Of a stretch of DNA of 64,000 bases, positions 10,781-23,245 are shown one piece after another. The position numbers and the translations under genes were made by a program. Origin of the DNA: Parietaria judaica (taxonomy: Eukaryota > Streptophyta > Magnoliopsida > Rosales > Urticaceae). The notes beneath the pieces were generated by a model. The model worked only from the letters and a program-made list of their open reading frames with translations, had not been told where the DNA came from and did no database searches. The DNA lies in contig CATOZS010000071.1 of assembly GCA_954871525.1 (NCBI GenBank), positions 1-64,000 of the forward strand, given 5' to 3'. Within the stretch, counting starts at the first letter, position 1, and every line of letters starts with the position of its first letter.

Positions 10781-13414
10781 TTATGTGAAACCTTCACGAA
10801 TCACGACAGAATCACATGGTCGGAGCCGAACCTCGAGGCCGTTAACAGGAATGGGATTCATACCACCGGAAACCTTGCAATTAGGGTTCAAAACCTCCCA
10901 TTTGAAGCTCATAATGAGGTGGTGAATGAAGCTGAGAATTTGAAGCCGAGCGAAGTCCATTCCGGGGCAGATTCGGTGACCGCTTCCGAACGGGATGTTG
11001 GAGAACGACGGGAGAGACGATTTCTCGTACCGTGCCGGATCGAACTCTTCCGGTGCATTGAAGTGCTTGGGGTCCATGTTTACTGTGCTCACCGTCCAAT
11101 ACACCTAACCATTCAAGTTAACATTTAAATTCGATACTACAATCTGTTTTATTTTATTTCGAGCATTCCAAACAAGAAATATTTCTTGTAATATTCTCAT
11201 TATTTGAGAATAAACTTAAATATTTACGGTTTAAATTATACGAAATATTCATTTTATGTCAAACTTTTTAAAAAGTTACCCATTGTGTGTGTAAAAAACT
11301 ACTCATAATAAGTAATTTTTTCAAAGGTTTCCACAAAATAAGTATTTCGTTAATTAATCCTTTAAAATATACACGATATTAATAAATCATTATTAATTAA
11401 CAACATATCAAGTATAACTCAAGACTAAAACTGAACTACTTAGTTTCATAGCTTTTAATGAAATGTAAGCATAAGCAATATAAAGTATTATAAACTCATA
11501 AACACACATATAGTGTATAATTAATCCCTAGAAATAGAATTTAGGGATAATGTAATGTGGAGAGTGAAAGCTTTATCTACACGAAAGCGCTACAGAAAAC
11601 TCGATTCGATTTTGACTCAGACTGATCGACATGGGGTGGAGGGGAGTGGCTCCAGGGGTGGAAGACAGCAACGCCTCCTGGGTGAATTTTTTAAATTACG
11701 CATTGCGAATTTTTTATATTACGCATTATGTAGCAAGAGAATTCAGAATTATCATACGATTTATTTGCCCTAGGGTTATGTTTTGCTTATATATATGGCT
11801 TGCAACTATAATTTGTGTATTTTATGAAGCATAAAAGAATGAGGCGAGAATGGGTGTAGCCAGAAAACTCCTATCGCAGAAAGAGTGATTGTGGATCGAT
11901 ATTTACAAGCAGCATGTGGACGTACCTTTTACCCTGGGAGCGAACCTCTATGATTCCGATGTCAATTTTTAATTTCGTTTTGAAAATCGTTTCGGGTTAA
12001 TATTGGGATTTAGGCCAAAATTCCTAACACGTAACCCTTTTATATAAACACAAATATGTATATATATATATATGTCAAAATTCCTAACACGTAACCCTTT
12101 TATATAAACACAAATATGTATGTACATATATATTTTGATAGATCTAAAAATACAAATATATGGAATAAAGTATTTTACCTTCCAGCCTTTAGGGATGGTA
12201 TAACCTTCGTACGTGAAATCGGTTAAGGCTTCTCTAAAGGTTCCCTGAAGAGGAGGAACAAGCCTCATCACTTCCAATGCCACGTTCCATGAATACTTCA
12301 TCTTCTGAATATCCTCCCAATTCAACGCTTCACCATCTTTTTTAGACTTCGCAATTAGATATTGTTCTGCCATATTTAAAAATCTCCACTAAAAAACATA
12401 TTGACATGAAAGGACAGAAAATTTTAAGAACTCAAAAGATGAAAAAGGGTCATGTATGTACTTACCAGTACGAACTCTCTCATATATTTGAGGCCGCTCC
12501 CCAATGTACTTCACCATGAAAGAAATGGCCAAGGCGGGCGAGTGAAACGCAGCGGATAACAACCCCATAATCTTATCGGCGATTTCATTCTCTGGTAGGA
12601 ACCGGCCGTTTGAATCCGGCGTTGTAATCATGAAATCCAAGCCATCTTTCCTTGCAGCCCCGCGAGCTATGGCCGCTTTCTTATCCGCAATCAGCCCCTG
12701 AAGAATCTTCCTCACCTCGTTCGCAGCCATCATACTCTTGTAGAAGAGGGTCCCGGGAAAATCTACCGGCACGACGTGAAGAGCAATCATCATTGTGTCC
12801 ATCAGCTCGGCCAGCCTTTCGATCTCAGCTTTGCCTTCCAGTCCGGCGAAGAACTTGCACGATAACGATAACACCAGAATCTGAGCCAGGCGGTGAACCT
12901 CAACCACGTCTTTACCGGTCCAGTACGCCTGCACGTGTCGCCGTGCCATAGCGTCCACCTCATGCATGTATCTCGCGAGTGCCTCCGGCCGGAAAAACCC
13001 TGGTGTCTTCACCGTGTGGATGTCCTCCTGACGTTGCTTCACAACAGAGCTGCTGGCTTTCTGATAAGACGAGCGGAAGAGCCTCTGCATGGAGCGTGGT
13101 CTCCACGCAAGGAAGAGCTTGCCCTCGTTCGCGGATATGAATTTGTGCCCTGCGACACCACACAGAACCACCGCCTTCTCGCCGAGGATCCTCGTCTTGA
13201 AGATCTTCGGTGAGTACTTTAGCATCCTATCACCGATGAACTCCCCATGGTCTTGGTTCATAAACGCAAGAGTCTCGCCGATCACCGGCCAGCCATAGCT
13301 TCCGGGAGGAAGGTTGAGCTTCTTGTTGCCGTTACGAAGAGGGTAAAGAACAAGGGCTATGACCAGTAGGCCTAGGCCTAGGGCTAAGGAAAGTATGTAG
13401 TTGCTGATCTCCAT
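10781..13414 (-). CDS. CYP716-like cytochrome P450, intact, with unusual I-helix
   Basis: Three exons, 13414-12466, 12366-12179 and 11104-10781, give 486 residues, typical for the CYP716 group of the CYP85 clan. Known CYP716 enzymes oxidise triterpenes, and related CYP725 enzymes oxidise taxanes. In order: an N-terminal membrane anchor (about residues 4-25), the hinge [15 protein letters not shown], CxxFxPEAL-type helix text ([11 protein letters not shown]), the K-helix ExxR (EVMR), [17 protein letters not shown], and the heme loop [11 protein letters not shown] with Cys425. All splice sites are GT-AG. The odd point is the I-helix: around residues 288-294 it reads AAFHSPA, where most P450s have (A/G)Gx(D/E)T(T/S), so the acid and the oxygen-activating threonine are both absent. 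The substrate is unknown. It faces away from 2OGD gene 1, and a pseudogene copy lies at 0.45-2.17 kb. Confidence 0.9.
11540..12030. repeat. Dispersed repeat in intron 2 of the P450 gene
   Basis: It shares several blocks with the repeat at 665-1005 in the pseudogene, including 'gggagcgaacc' and 'gatttaggc'. It lies wholly within the 1.07-kb second intron. The limits are uncertain. Confidence 0.5.
12016..12136. repeat. 60-bp tandem duplication in P450 intron 2
   Basis: Two copies of the segment starting 'caaaattcctaacacgtaac' begin at 12016 and 12076. They are identical for about 45 bases, then differ slightly within an AT-rich tail. Confidence 0.9.
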
Positions 13415-13461
13415 GGTCGGATTAAGCGTTAAGACTTGTGAATCAGTGCTTAATGCTTTTG

Positions 13462-13473
13462 CTATATATAAAT
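13462..13473 (-). promoter_or_regulatory. TATA box of the intact P450
   Basis: On the minus strand this is ATTTATATATAG, about 48-59 bases upstream of the ATG at 13414. Upstream similarity to the pseudogene continues to about 13.69 kb, including the shared block 'gatactacaagagtagtcca'. Confidence 0.55.
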
Positions 13474-13922
13474 GTCCACATTCTTTATTTATTTATTTCC
13501 ATTTTTACTGTAAATTATTAGGTATAACCTTTAATATATAACCAATTTTTTATTTTGTTTTTTTTGTGAGACATCTTAAATTTGATATGTCGAGTATAGT
13601 TGAAGAAGCCTTGGCATCTCAACTCAATGATACTACAAGAGTAGTCCAAATTGAGCTAGTCCTTATTGCCATCAATTAATGACAAGTACATTTAGAAATT
13701 AGTTATGCTGGAAAGGATCTCTATTTTCTCAATAATTAATTTTGGACACATATTTTGAATTAGCGTATCCCTTTTTAGTTTTCATTAGTATTGAAGAGTA
13801 GCAAGGTTTTATTTTATAGAATTGTTTATTGCTAAAAAGTGGATTCATGATGAGGTAGGCATATATGGAAAAATGAATTGGCCTTTTAGAAGAAAAAAGT
13901 AGTTAACAATCCTGCTAGACAA

Positions 13923-14115
13923 CAAGGCCGGCCTTGAATATAGACGAGCAAGGTGGGCGGTTCGGGCCCCAAATTTTAAGGGCTCCAATTTTATTAGATG
14001 TACTATTGTATACTTTATTTAATATAAAATGTCTTTTTTTAATAATTTGAGGGCTCCAAAAATTTATTTAAGTCTAGGACCCCAACTAAAGATGTTAAAT
14101 TCAGGGCCGGCCCTA
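13923..14115. mobile_element. hAT-type MITE with GGCCGGCC termini
   Basis: The 193-bp element has inverted ends CAAGGCCGGCCTTGAA and TTCAGGGCCGGCCCTA. It is flanked by 8-base duplications with one mismatch: 'ctagacaa' (13915-13922) and 'ctaaacaa' (14116-14123). It is non-coding. One end of a relative is in intron 2 of 2OGD gene 1. Confidence 0.75.
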
Positions 14116-16680
14116 CTAAACAAATATAATATATTCTATTTATAGTTCGTATTAATTTTTGTAATTTAACTAAATAATCAATGCAGGTTGTGCCAATTAT
14201 ATATGTGTTAATATATATATATATACACACATTATATCTATAGTACTTTTAGCTGAACTAGAATCTGTTTAGTTGAAATTGTGATAAACTAAATAGGTAC
14301 GGTTTTTAATTTTTTAATTTTTTTTTTTCATCAACGCAATAATCTATTCATCTCTATAATCTATATTTATCGATGAATATGTAATGAAGAAAGAAGTAGA
14401 ACGCTATATAAATATTAAACTATGACATTAATTGGATATTAAGTCAAAAAATAATAATTGAAGTTTAAGCTATTGAGTTATTCATAATAAATTTTAATTA
14501 TAAAGTTATCTGGAATAAAAATAAACATTTTTTTTTGTCTTAATTTGATTTGAATAAAAACTATTGGTGTTGAGATATTTTAGGAGATAAATAAGAAGAG
14601 TGGAAAGTCTCGTACATTGCAGGCATGATAGAAAACTTTCTTTTGTCTCTCCTTCAATGAATGCACAAAACCAAGAGGCCAAGAGAAATGGACTTTATCG
14701 TCGACAAAGACTTTTGAGGATACAAGCACTATCAACAAGGACAAGTAAAACAAGGAGAAAATCAAGAACAAAGCCACAAGAGAACCATATGAGAAAGCAA
14801 GTTTATCATCGATGAATTATTTATTTAGGATAGTTAGGAATTTGTAGACGTATAGGTCTATGCATGAGACATTAACTTCATTACATATTTTCTTAATTTA
14901 ATTGTAACAAGTGAACAGCAACGCGAAGCGCGGTGACAATCAATTGCCGATTACAAAATTAAAAATATATATTTTTATTAATATATTAAATTATCATGTA
15001 TTGTACTAAAATATTTTAATTATTGTTATAGATTTTGATGAGTATACCATTTAATTTTTTATAGATTATGTGTTGTAATAATCTATGAATGAACTATAAT
15101 AAACTCATTTCTCATCAAATTAAAATGACTTTATTTTTCTTCTTATTGCGTCATCATAATATGAAAATAAAAAATTTACATATGCAATAATTCGTATATC
15201 ATCTCTTGATTATATAAATATGCATATTATTATGTACCAGATATAGTTAACATAATACAACAGCTTCTAGACCGAATTCATCTAGAAATTTCATTCCCTT
15301 TAGATAATCACCTATACTAAAAAATAGTAATTTAACCACACATTAATCAAGGTGAATTAAATTAATTATGACTGGGTTAGAAGAAAACTCAAATCAATGT
15401 CGTCTATTGCGGTTAAATGATTTACCATGATTGCTAAAAAATACTAATTTTTTTCACATAATTTGACTAAAATTTATTTATATAAGACAAATTCTAAAAT
15501 CTAAGATTAAAAATGTTATATATGCCACATCAAGATGGTGGAGGACCCGCACTTCTTCTGCTGATATCTTTGGGCTCACAAATCTTTGACAGAGGTCTGT
15601 TATACGATGGAAAATACCATCAAACCTAGAAGGATGGCGTATGTAGGTGGACCGCGCACTAGTGGCATCGCACACGCCATTCAGTTATCGGCCGAAGCGA
15701 TCCCGGAATCGGATGACATGCTTGGTGCTAAAAGGACCGTAGCGGGGCAATCGATGATGTTTTCATGGATGCCGATTTTGAAAATCCGAATGGCTCCACC
15801 TTTTTCCATCGGAAATTTAAACTTTCTGAAATTTATTATAAAAAACTCCAGTTTAATTGTTTTATCATATATATTACCAAGCATATCTTTAGATGTGTGA
15901 TTCGTCTATTCTAGATCTATTCGGAAGACCATAGACTCACTCATCTATGCTCCAAAAAACATGGTTCGTCAACCGCTCTATATTACTTTATTGTAGACTC
16001 GAGGCTGCATTATTTAGTAACGGCTACGCGATATTATTTCTTTATTACAAAGGTTTCCAGCGATACAATCGAATTCAGGTTAATTAATCTTTCACTTAAT
16101 GATTCACACCTGAGTCGGGGATTTATCGTTTTTCCCCTTAGTATTTTTCTTACTCAATTTCATCGGTACTATTGTAAACGACTCACTTATGTTAAAAAGG
16201 TGCAAGTTGCGCATGATTCATGTATTACTTTTAACGACCAATGATTGAGGGAACCGTCTTTGACTTTAGCAAAAGTTGTGTAATATTCCTATCTGCAATC
16301 AAGCTACATTTTCCTGCCAGCTATCACGATCCCAAGAGAGCAGTGTTAGAAACTCAGTATTATGTGTTCTTTAGTAAATAATTGATCAATCAATTAATTA
16401 ATAGTTGGGGTTCATGATTGCTCGGGATTTAGTACGATTATCATTTGAACATCTTTTATGGCTTAAATTCTAAGTAAGTAATGACAATTTTTTTAAATAA
16501 CTTTCTGAATTTAGTTAAGTCTTGTCTAGCACGAAGTCAGTTCATACTTAATGCACTTAATAATTGACACACACACTTCAATCAAAGAATAAGATTTTTC
16601 TCTACTATGTGTCACGATAATGACTTCAACTTATTAAGAGGATCCCACCTACTTAATTAAGTCATAGACTCGTTTTTGTT
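14116..16680. other. Repeat-like intergenic DNA, no recognised gene
   Basis: Mostly AT-rich. Between about 15.53 and 15.80 kb there is a less AT-rich patch with short open frames on both strands (for example the minus frame with PSRFDGIFHRITDLC), but I cannot assign it to a family. A 65-residue minus frame at 14580-14777 begins with a hydrophobic, signal-like stretch, but has no supporting gene structure. Confidence 0.35.
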
Positions 16681-16684
16681 CATT

Positions 16685-17315
16685 GGTTAAACTGCGGTTA
16701 AAATACCCAATGTTTCATGCTTTTTTTTTTACTTATATATACCCATAGTTTTTTTTTTGTGGCTATAATACCCAAAGTTTATTCCGTTAACGCCGAACGT
16801 ACCAACCGTTAAGTCTCCGTTATTTCGCCCGCGTGGCATGAAACATTAGCCAGTTCTCTCTCTCTCTCTGCGTCATCTCTCCTCTCCGCCATGTCAGCAT
16901 TTAAAAAAAATTGGTTTAATCGAAAACCAAGTTTCGTAAACAAATTTACATACAAATAAGCAAACGAAAACCAAGTTTCATAAATAAAAATTCAAAATAA
17001 ATACTGATTAATAGGAAAAATTAATTTTAGATTTTAATCGTTAAAATAGGGAATATTAATCATGATTTGTTAGAGCTAATCAAAAATAATACTAATTAAT
17101 AAGGGAGATTTGTTTTTAATTTATTTAGTTTGCTACATTTAAGAAAAAAATTATTGTTTATTTTAATTTAAAAAAAGAATTATAATTAAATGAGATTAAA
17201 AATTAGAATGACAATTTAGTCCATATTTTAATTTGTTAGTGGTTATGATTTCCAGGCATTTTTTTAAAATTTTGAGTCACGAATGGGCATTTGCCTCATT
17301 TGCCCTAATCTTAAT
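16685..17315. mobile_element. Non-autonomous DNA-transposon-like repeat
   Basis: The right end ('gaatgggcatttgcctcatt') is the reverse complement of the left end of the element at 18745-20440 ('gaatgaggcaaatgcccatt'), and the adjoining text also matches in inverse orientation. The two are therefore related repeats in opposite orientation. No coding capacity is seen. Confidence 0.5.
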
Positions 17316-18040
17316 ATAGTTTTTTCAATAAGTTATGTTTATATCCTTAGTTCATGAGTGTATATATAATCAAACCCCCTTTCAGATAGAGTTTATGAGT
17401 TCGTCTTGAGCTCTAGTGTAACAAATTTGTGTGAACTTGAAAACTATAAGTGCTATATTAGCACACGCCAAATTCAATCTCATAGACGTAGTGGAAGCCT
17501 TTAAAAAAATCACTTTTATTATAAGATATTCGGTGTTCAACAACGTGTTAGGATTTGTTGGTTCCAATATAATGATCGTTGCCGAAAAACCTCGTCAGAA
17601 TAGAAATGCCACGAACGAACACACGCACAATTCACTGTGATGAATAAACGACACTGAGATGCTACGAATACCACACCCATTCACTCTGATTATATATAAT
17701 ACGTATAACACAGATAGCACTCGCAATGAATGATTGTAAATATATATTATATATTTGCTGCAGTGTAGAATAGCAAAGAAACAAAGGAAAGGAAGAGAAT
17801 AAAGCTTTGGAGGAAATAATGTCGAGTAATAATATTGGAGTTAACTAAATGAATACGGCAACTATTTATAAAGAAAAAATAATGAAATCCTAACGCCACT
17901 ATTTGACTAAGCAAATTATTTGCTGACTATTTGACTAAGCTATTTTATTGACCAAGTTGTTGCACGTGTCAAGCTTATCAATTCACGGGATTTTTTTTAT
18001 CTAAATCTCCTTATCGAGAATAAAATCAAGTAAAATGAAA
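17316..18040. other. Intergenic DNA left of the segmental duplication
   Basis: I see no recognised gene. Near 17.87-17.95 kb there are short repeated motifs ('ctatttgactaagc' twice). The left limit of duplicated unit A falls near 18.01-18.05 kb, where 'aaaatgaaaataagtagtga' resembles the junction sequence at 28.61 kb. Confidence 0.35.
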
Positions 18041-18057
18041 ATAAGTAGTGACAAAAA

Positions 18058-18590
18058 AAATGGGCTCTATAGTCATAGCTAAACTAGAAAAAATTATTTT
18101 GCAAAATAACCAACTTTTTTATTAATATTGTCAAATAGTCAATCAACAACATTAATAAATCACAAAAGAACTTATTACACCTTGTATTAACAAAGTTAAT
18201 TTTTCTTAAAAATAAGAACATTTACTTGTCTTACAGAAAAATTATATTAACGTGTATTAACTAAGTTAATTCGTTTAAAATAAATTCAATTTTTGTTAAA
18301 ATTTTAATCACGATTTTATATTTTTAAACAAATTGACTCAGTTAATACTTAATACACGTTAATATAGTTTTTCTGTAAAACAAGTAAATGTTCTTATTTT
18401 TAAGAAAAATTAACTTTGTTAATATACGTTAATATGTTAAAACAATATTATAAGTATAAAATATGTTATTAAATAGCCACCTCATCAATTTGACTATTTT
18501 GCAAAGAAAAAGGAAAGGTTGGCTATTTGGCTAATCAAACGTTTCAATTTGGTTATTAAGAGCCATTTCTCCAAAAAAAAAAAAAAAAAT
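18058..18590. mobile_element. Foldback MITE with long inverted arms
   Basis: This insertion is present in unit A and absent from unit B. Its ends are loosely inverted ('aatgggctctatagtc' and 'aataaccaa...agagccatt' on the other strand). Inside it two arms, about 18186-18275 and 18326-18432, are reverse complements with few mismatches (for example 'aaaaataagaacatttactt' and 'aagtaaatgttcttattttt'). A transcript would form a hairpin of about 90 base pairs with a loop of roughly 50 bases. Confidence 0.8.
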
Positions 18591-18744
18591 AGTAGTTCTA
18601 TCTCAAGAAGTACGTGCACTTGCCGCTCGCAGTATTTTTTATAATCCGATCAGAGATCTCCACGGTTACAGCTCTTGTTCTTGTTGTCTCTTTGCACTCA
18701 ATTCACTACAAAGGCGCTAAAAGCCATTTACATACTTTAAAAAT

Positions 18745-20440
18745 AAAAATTAAATTAAAAAAATTAAGGATGAATGAGGCAAATGCCCATTTATGGCTCA
18801 CTGTTTCAAAAAAATGTCCATTTCTAAATATGGTAAAAAAATGCCCATTACCTTTAAATTGATATATAGACTAAATTGTCCTTCTAATTTTTGACAAAAA
18901 ATCACCTTTTATTATTGTAATTCGTTTTATTTTTTTAATTAAATTTAAAAAAAAATTCCTTAAATGTAGCAAAGAGAAACAAATCTCCCCTATTAATTGG
19001 TAATATTTTGGATAATATTTTACTAATCACGTTGACCATTAAATCTTAATTTTTCCCTATTAATTAGTTAACATTTTATTTCAATTTTTCGTTTTTGTTA
19101 CGCCATATTTTTTTTAAGAAAAAAAAAATCAAATCAATAGTTAATACGCCATTTTTAGTTAATATTTAGAACTAATATTTTCCATATTTATAAGTATTAT
19201 AACGTCTTTTATATGTTAATAATTTTTTTTAAATCAATTAAAAATAAATCATATTATTTCAGCCTATTTTTTTGTAGGTAACTATATTTACGCAACTATA
19301 TTTACAATTCTGTATTTTTATATAATTATATTTATGATTTGTATTTTTAGGTAACTATATTTACTATTTTATATTACTATATTTATTACGAAAATGTAAT
19401 TATATTTACAGAAACTCAACCACAATATTACATGCATTAAATTGTAGAATTGCAGAATTAAATCGTAAAAATAGTTACGAAATATAATTTTTATGTAATT
19501 ATATTTACGATTTTTTATTTTTAGGTAACTATATTTACTATTTTTATATAACTATATCTATTACGAAACTGTAGTTATATTTACAGAAATTCAACCACAA
19601 TATTACGTGCATTAAAGTGTAAAGATGTATACGGAATTAAATCGTAAAAATAGTTACGAAATTATAAGAAAGATGTAGTTATAAGACTATAAATATATGA
19701 ATAACTTTAAAAATCGTAAATATATTTACGAAATAATAAGAAAGTTGTAGTTATAAAATTGTAAATATATGAACAACTTTGGAATATAAGACTTTAAATA
19801 AAGACGAACTTCGGCTACCGGCGGTGGTGGTTGACGGCGGCGACGGCGAGAAACACCTCCAAGCACTAGCAAGCCTCCCGAACACGAATCCGGTATTAGT
19901 TTTTACAAAATCAATCTCTTTCTAAATAAATCTACAATCTTGTAACCGAGTTTACCCTGATTATTCCTACTAAAATCTGTAACTTCCGGTCATCTTCCAC
20001 CTATCAATAGCTTCGTCTTCTCGAGAGCTTTCCAACGGTAGCAACTACGCGTTAATCGGATTTGCAGAGAGAAAGATATGAAGGTTTGAGTCTTTAGAAG
20101 AGGAGAGAGAAAGAGAGTGAGGAGAGAGAGAGGGAGATTCGACGTGAGAAAGAGGGAGAGAAAAAGAGATAAATAATTTTTGGGTCAAAGTAATAAAATT
20201 AAATGATAATCTAATTAATAGGGGAAGTTTTCAACCAAAATTTTAGGATAATAAATTTAATTTCGAAAATAAAATATATAATAAATAATTAAATACGAAA
20301 ATAAATAAATATAATTAAAATCAGGGTTAATTTGGTCCCAAATACTTTTAAAATGGGTATAAATGAATTTTTTGAAACTATGGGCAATTCCCTTAAACCT
20401 CAAGTGGTTTTTGGGCATTTCGTGGGGTTTTCTAAAAATT
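18745..20440. mobile_element. MULE-like non-autonomous element with tandem repeats
   Basis: The insertion separates sequences that are contiguous in unit B (near 29.00-29.03 kb). The two ends form a degenerate inverted repeat ('atgaggcaaatgcccattta' against 'tttaagggaattgcccatag', with following blocks also shared). The interior has two diverged tandem copies of about 170-190 bases (near 19.31-19.48 and 19.50-19.67 kb), a GC-rich patch at 19.81-19.88 kb and a GA-rich patch at 20.09-20.17 kb. There is no transposase. The MULE assignment is tentative. Confidence 0.45.
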
Positions 20441-20645
20441 AAAAGCTACACCAAATCAACGGAATTAGGCTTTCACATTTAAACACAACCTACATATATA
20501 TGAAGATTTGATTGATTATACACACCAAACGTTGTTCTATACAAGTTTATTCACAGCAAGAAAAACGAAAGGAGTCATACATGCATGCATATCAAGAAAG
20601 GAAATACAATCTAAATAGCTGCCCAATTTCTTTTACGTAAATGTT

Positions 20646-22041
20646 TCATTTACGCTTTAAGACGATAAATAGCTGACCACTTTTCTTCATGGCTGGCACC
20701 AGAAGCTGAGCATTGTCTCTAACCTTGTCCTCTAATCTTGCAAACAAATCATCCATGTGTGTGTGTCCAAAGTGTTGGCTCAACATCGCCTCAAGACCAG
20801 CTCTCATGTGCTTGAACCAAATACCAATGTCAATAATGGGAGCATCCTTGAGTGATTTGGGAAGTTCAGCTTTCTCTACAGAAAAATGCCCGTTTCTCTC
20901 GACTAGTCCGATGATCTCTTCCGGACAAGCGTAATGAATAGGAATGTTGAAGGAGTCAACAAGAGATTCGCTAAGTAAACCCTGTGGCGTACAATATCAA
21001 AAATATAAGTCTTTTAAAATGATAGCTACATCAAAATTATGAATTATGTTAATAGTCTCAAAAAAAAAAAAAAAACAAAACATTGTGAATTCCTGTTTTC
21101 TATAGTGCTAAAAGAAATTTTGATTCCGTCGTTTGAAAATATATCTATATATATATAACAAGATTTTAAGAAATAACAAAAGGTCTGAACTACTAGCACT
21201 AATCTAATTAATTGTTTACCTCTTTTGCCATCTCCATCAAGGCAGATCCTACCAAGTCCATAGTGAGGCTAAATGTTGACTGATTCGAGTGTGGATCCAC
21301 TCCATTGGGAGTAACAGCCATGAGTATCACCATCATTCCTCCTCCGACGATCTCCTTAGCCCTAGCATTCAAGAAAGTCTCGATATCGTTGTTGAACCGG
21401 GACCGATAAGCGTTATACACTTCCCTTGGAGCATTCAGATAGTATATCCTTCCTTTGTTCCAAGCCGGAGAGTTCTTCTCCAACACTTCTTCGGGTATTT
21501 TAGAGACCCAATGGAGAGCATGACATGTGTACACGAAATGAAGAGACGCTTCGGGGAATAAACAGCCGTGGAAAGACCCCGGAACACCAGCGGAGAAGTA
21601 CTGCCTATCAGACGGCAAGGAGGCGAAGAGGGTGTTGAAATCATTCGAGGTGCGGTCACTAAAGAACACTTGAAACTCTAGCGATCGGCAATCTGCGGGG
21701 TTTTGGGAGACGTGCTTCCGCTCGATAGCTTCCAGCACGTTTTGCATGGCAATGAACGTGTTCGGACCCGTCGAACATCCCAAATCAGCAATCCGAATTA
21801 TGTTTGAAACGGACGAGAGAGTCTTCACGTCAAGATTCTTGTAGATCTCCTCGTCTATTTCTTCTTTCACGATGTTCGCAGCCATTCGCTGGTAAAATAC
21901 ATATTGCGTAGGAAACATTTACTAAATGGTTCTGATAATTTGTAAAGAAAAACATAGTCAACAATTGTAATTTCGAACCTGATAATTGGAGTTCTTAGTG
22001 TAGCTGTTAGCACCGTCTCCTCCGTTCATTGCTGGCTCCAT
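20646..22041 (-). CDS. SABATH carboxyl methyltransferase A
   Basis: Exons 22041-21979, 21888-21220 and 20981-20646 encode 355 residues, the usual SABATH length. SABATH enzymes transfer a methyl group from S-adenosylmethionine to a carboxyl group of a small acid (or to a purine nitrogen), in the cytosol. Visible parts: exon 1 with MNGGDGANSYTKNSNYQ (the SYxxNSxxQ signature whose Gln contacts substrate), the SAM-binding [12 protein letters not shown] at about 54-65, [22 protein letters not shown], and [10 protein letters not shown] with the carboxylate-binding Trp. The pattern is closest to what I know of the loganic/farnesoic/gibberellic-acid-type SABATHs rather than the salicylate/benzoate type; this is judged by eye. 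The exon 1 donor is GTTCGA, a weak match to consensus but conserved in copy B (GTTCAA). A TATTTATA box lies about 90 bases upstream. It is part of duplicated unit A and intact in all exons. Confidence 0.9.
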
Positions 22042-22241
22042 TAGGGTTTCGTACTTTACTTGGTTTTTTCTCCGTGTGATACAGTTTTCTATTTATTTTC
22101 TCTTTGAAATTGTGATGAGAAATAGCCCAATATAAATACACGGATGAGAAATCGTTTACAATCTTTTGTCCATAAAATATGGATAATATATAATAGAAGT
22201 CAATAAAAACTTGGTAATGAAGTAAACGAAAAGACAAATAA

Positions 22242-23050
22242 ATTACGTACGATCAATAAGTCAATGTATTAAAATTGCTACCAAATGAGCTGTATAATTC
22301 CTATAATATATAGTTATAAAAAAAATTGATATTGTGATGTACTGATATCTCTGTGTGATCTGTACATGATATTATACGTACTAGCAACCTTTGTTAAATT
22401 GAATATTTTATTAAGAGAGTGTAATATACATAATAGTATAATAGTATAAAGATATTATACTACTTTATTAAAAGAGTGTGATATACATAATAGAGTTATT
22501 ACTTCGATGTCTTCAAGTGTTGGGATTCCCACTTTGAGTACTTCGCGAACTGCATGTTCTATTAATTGTTTGATTAAAATTATGAATTAATTAGTGGTGT
22601 TTACATTGATTTAAATGCACGTGTGCGTATATATATCTTTAATTTTCACTAGACTTTAAATTGTACTTGATTAGTTAATCCCTAAAAAAATACTTGATTA
22701 GTTTGGAAGGCTTGTAAACTAGTTGCATCTTTTAAAAATAAGGTTTGAAACTTTAAAATCAAGATATATATAATATATATATATATATATCAATCAAGTC
22801 AATGCCTGAAGTCTGAAGATCGTTCCAAATTATCTGTAGAAATTCGCAAATATTTGATCAAATTACTAAATGTGCAAGCCACTTCTCTGTAGTTTAACTA
22901 GTAATGATATTTTTATGTAACGTCCAAGAAACCATTATATTTTAGGTAATTAGCGAATAATGTATGTTAGAATAACTTATAGTTATTATATTAAGATATG
23001 TCAATCTTGAATAATTCATGGTTTGATTGTTAAGCCAAATATATATAGAG
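22242..23050. other. Upstream flank of SABATH A, duplicated in unit B
   Basis: AT-rich non-coding DNA that aligns over most of its length with 30.90-31.67 kb (shared landmarks: 'gatattgtgatgtactgata', the AT microsatellite, 'cctgaagtctgaagatcgtt'). It contains no gene. Confidence 0.7.
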
Positions 23051-23057
23051 TAATTAT

Positions 23058-23245
23058 TAGGGCTGTAACGAAAACGCGGTATCCGGTTTTAAATCCGCAT
23101 CCGTATCCGATTTTAAAAGCCGAATCCGGAATCCGGATACGGTTATCCGGATCCGGATTTAAAACCGGCTACGGATACAGGTTTCGTTATTTAAAAATTC
23201 GGATACAGTTCCAAAAAACCGGATACCCGCTCCAGTTAAACCCTA
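23058..23245. mobile_element. Short hAT-like MITE rich in CCGGAT motifs
   Basis: The ends 'tagggctgtaac' and 'gttaaaccctag' are loosely inverted. The flanks share 'gtaat' on both sides. The interior consists of alternating ATCCGG/CCGGAT words. It resembles the longer element at 40665-41428. Confidence 0.45.

Noticed and set aside
14580..14777. 65-codon minus frame with a hydrophobic start, like a small secreted peptide
   Set aside because: The frame is isolated in AT-rich DNA with no splice or promoter support and no family resemblance. The hydrophobic bias is expected from T-rich DNA.
15478..15900. Possible gene fragment between 15.5 and 15.9 kb
   Set aside because: The open frames on both strands are short and no motif is recognised. 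Kept only as unassigned DNA.
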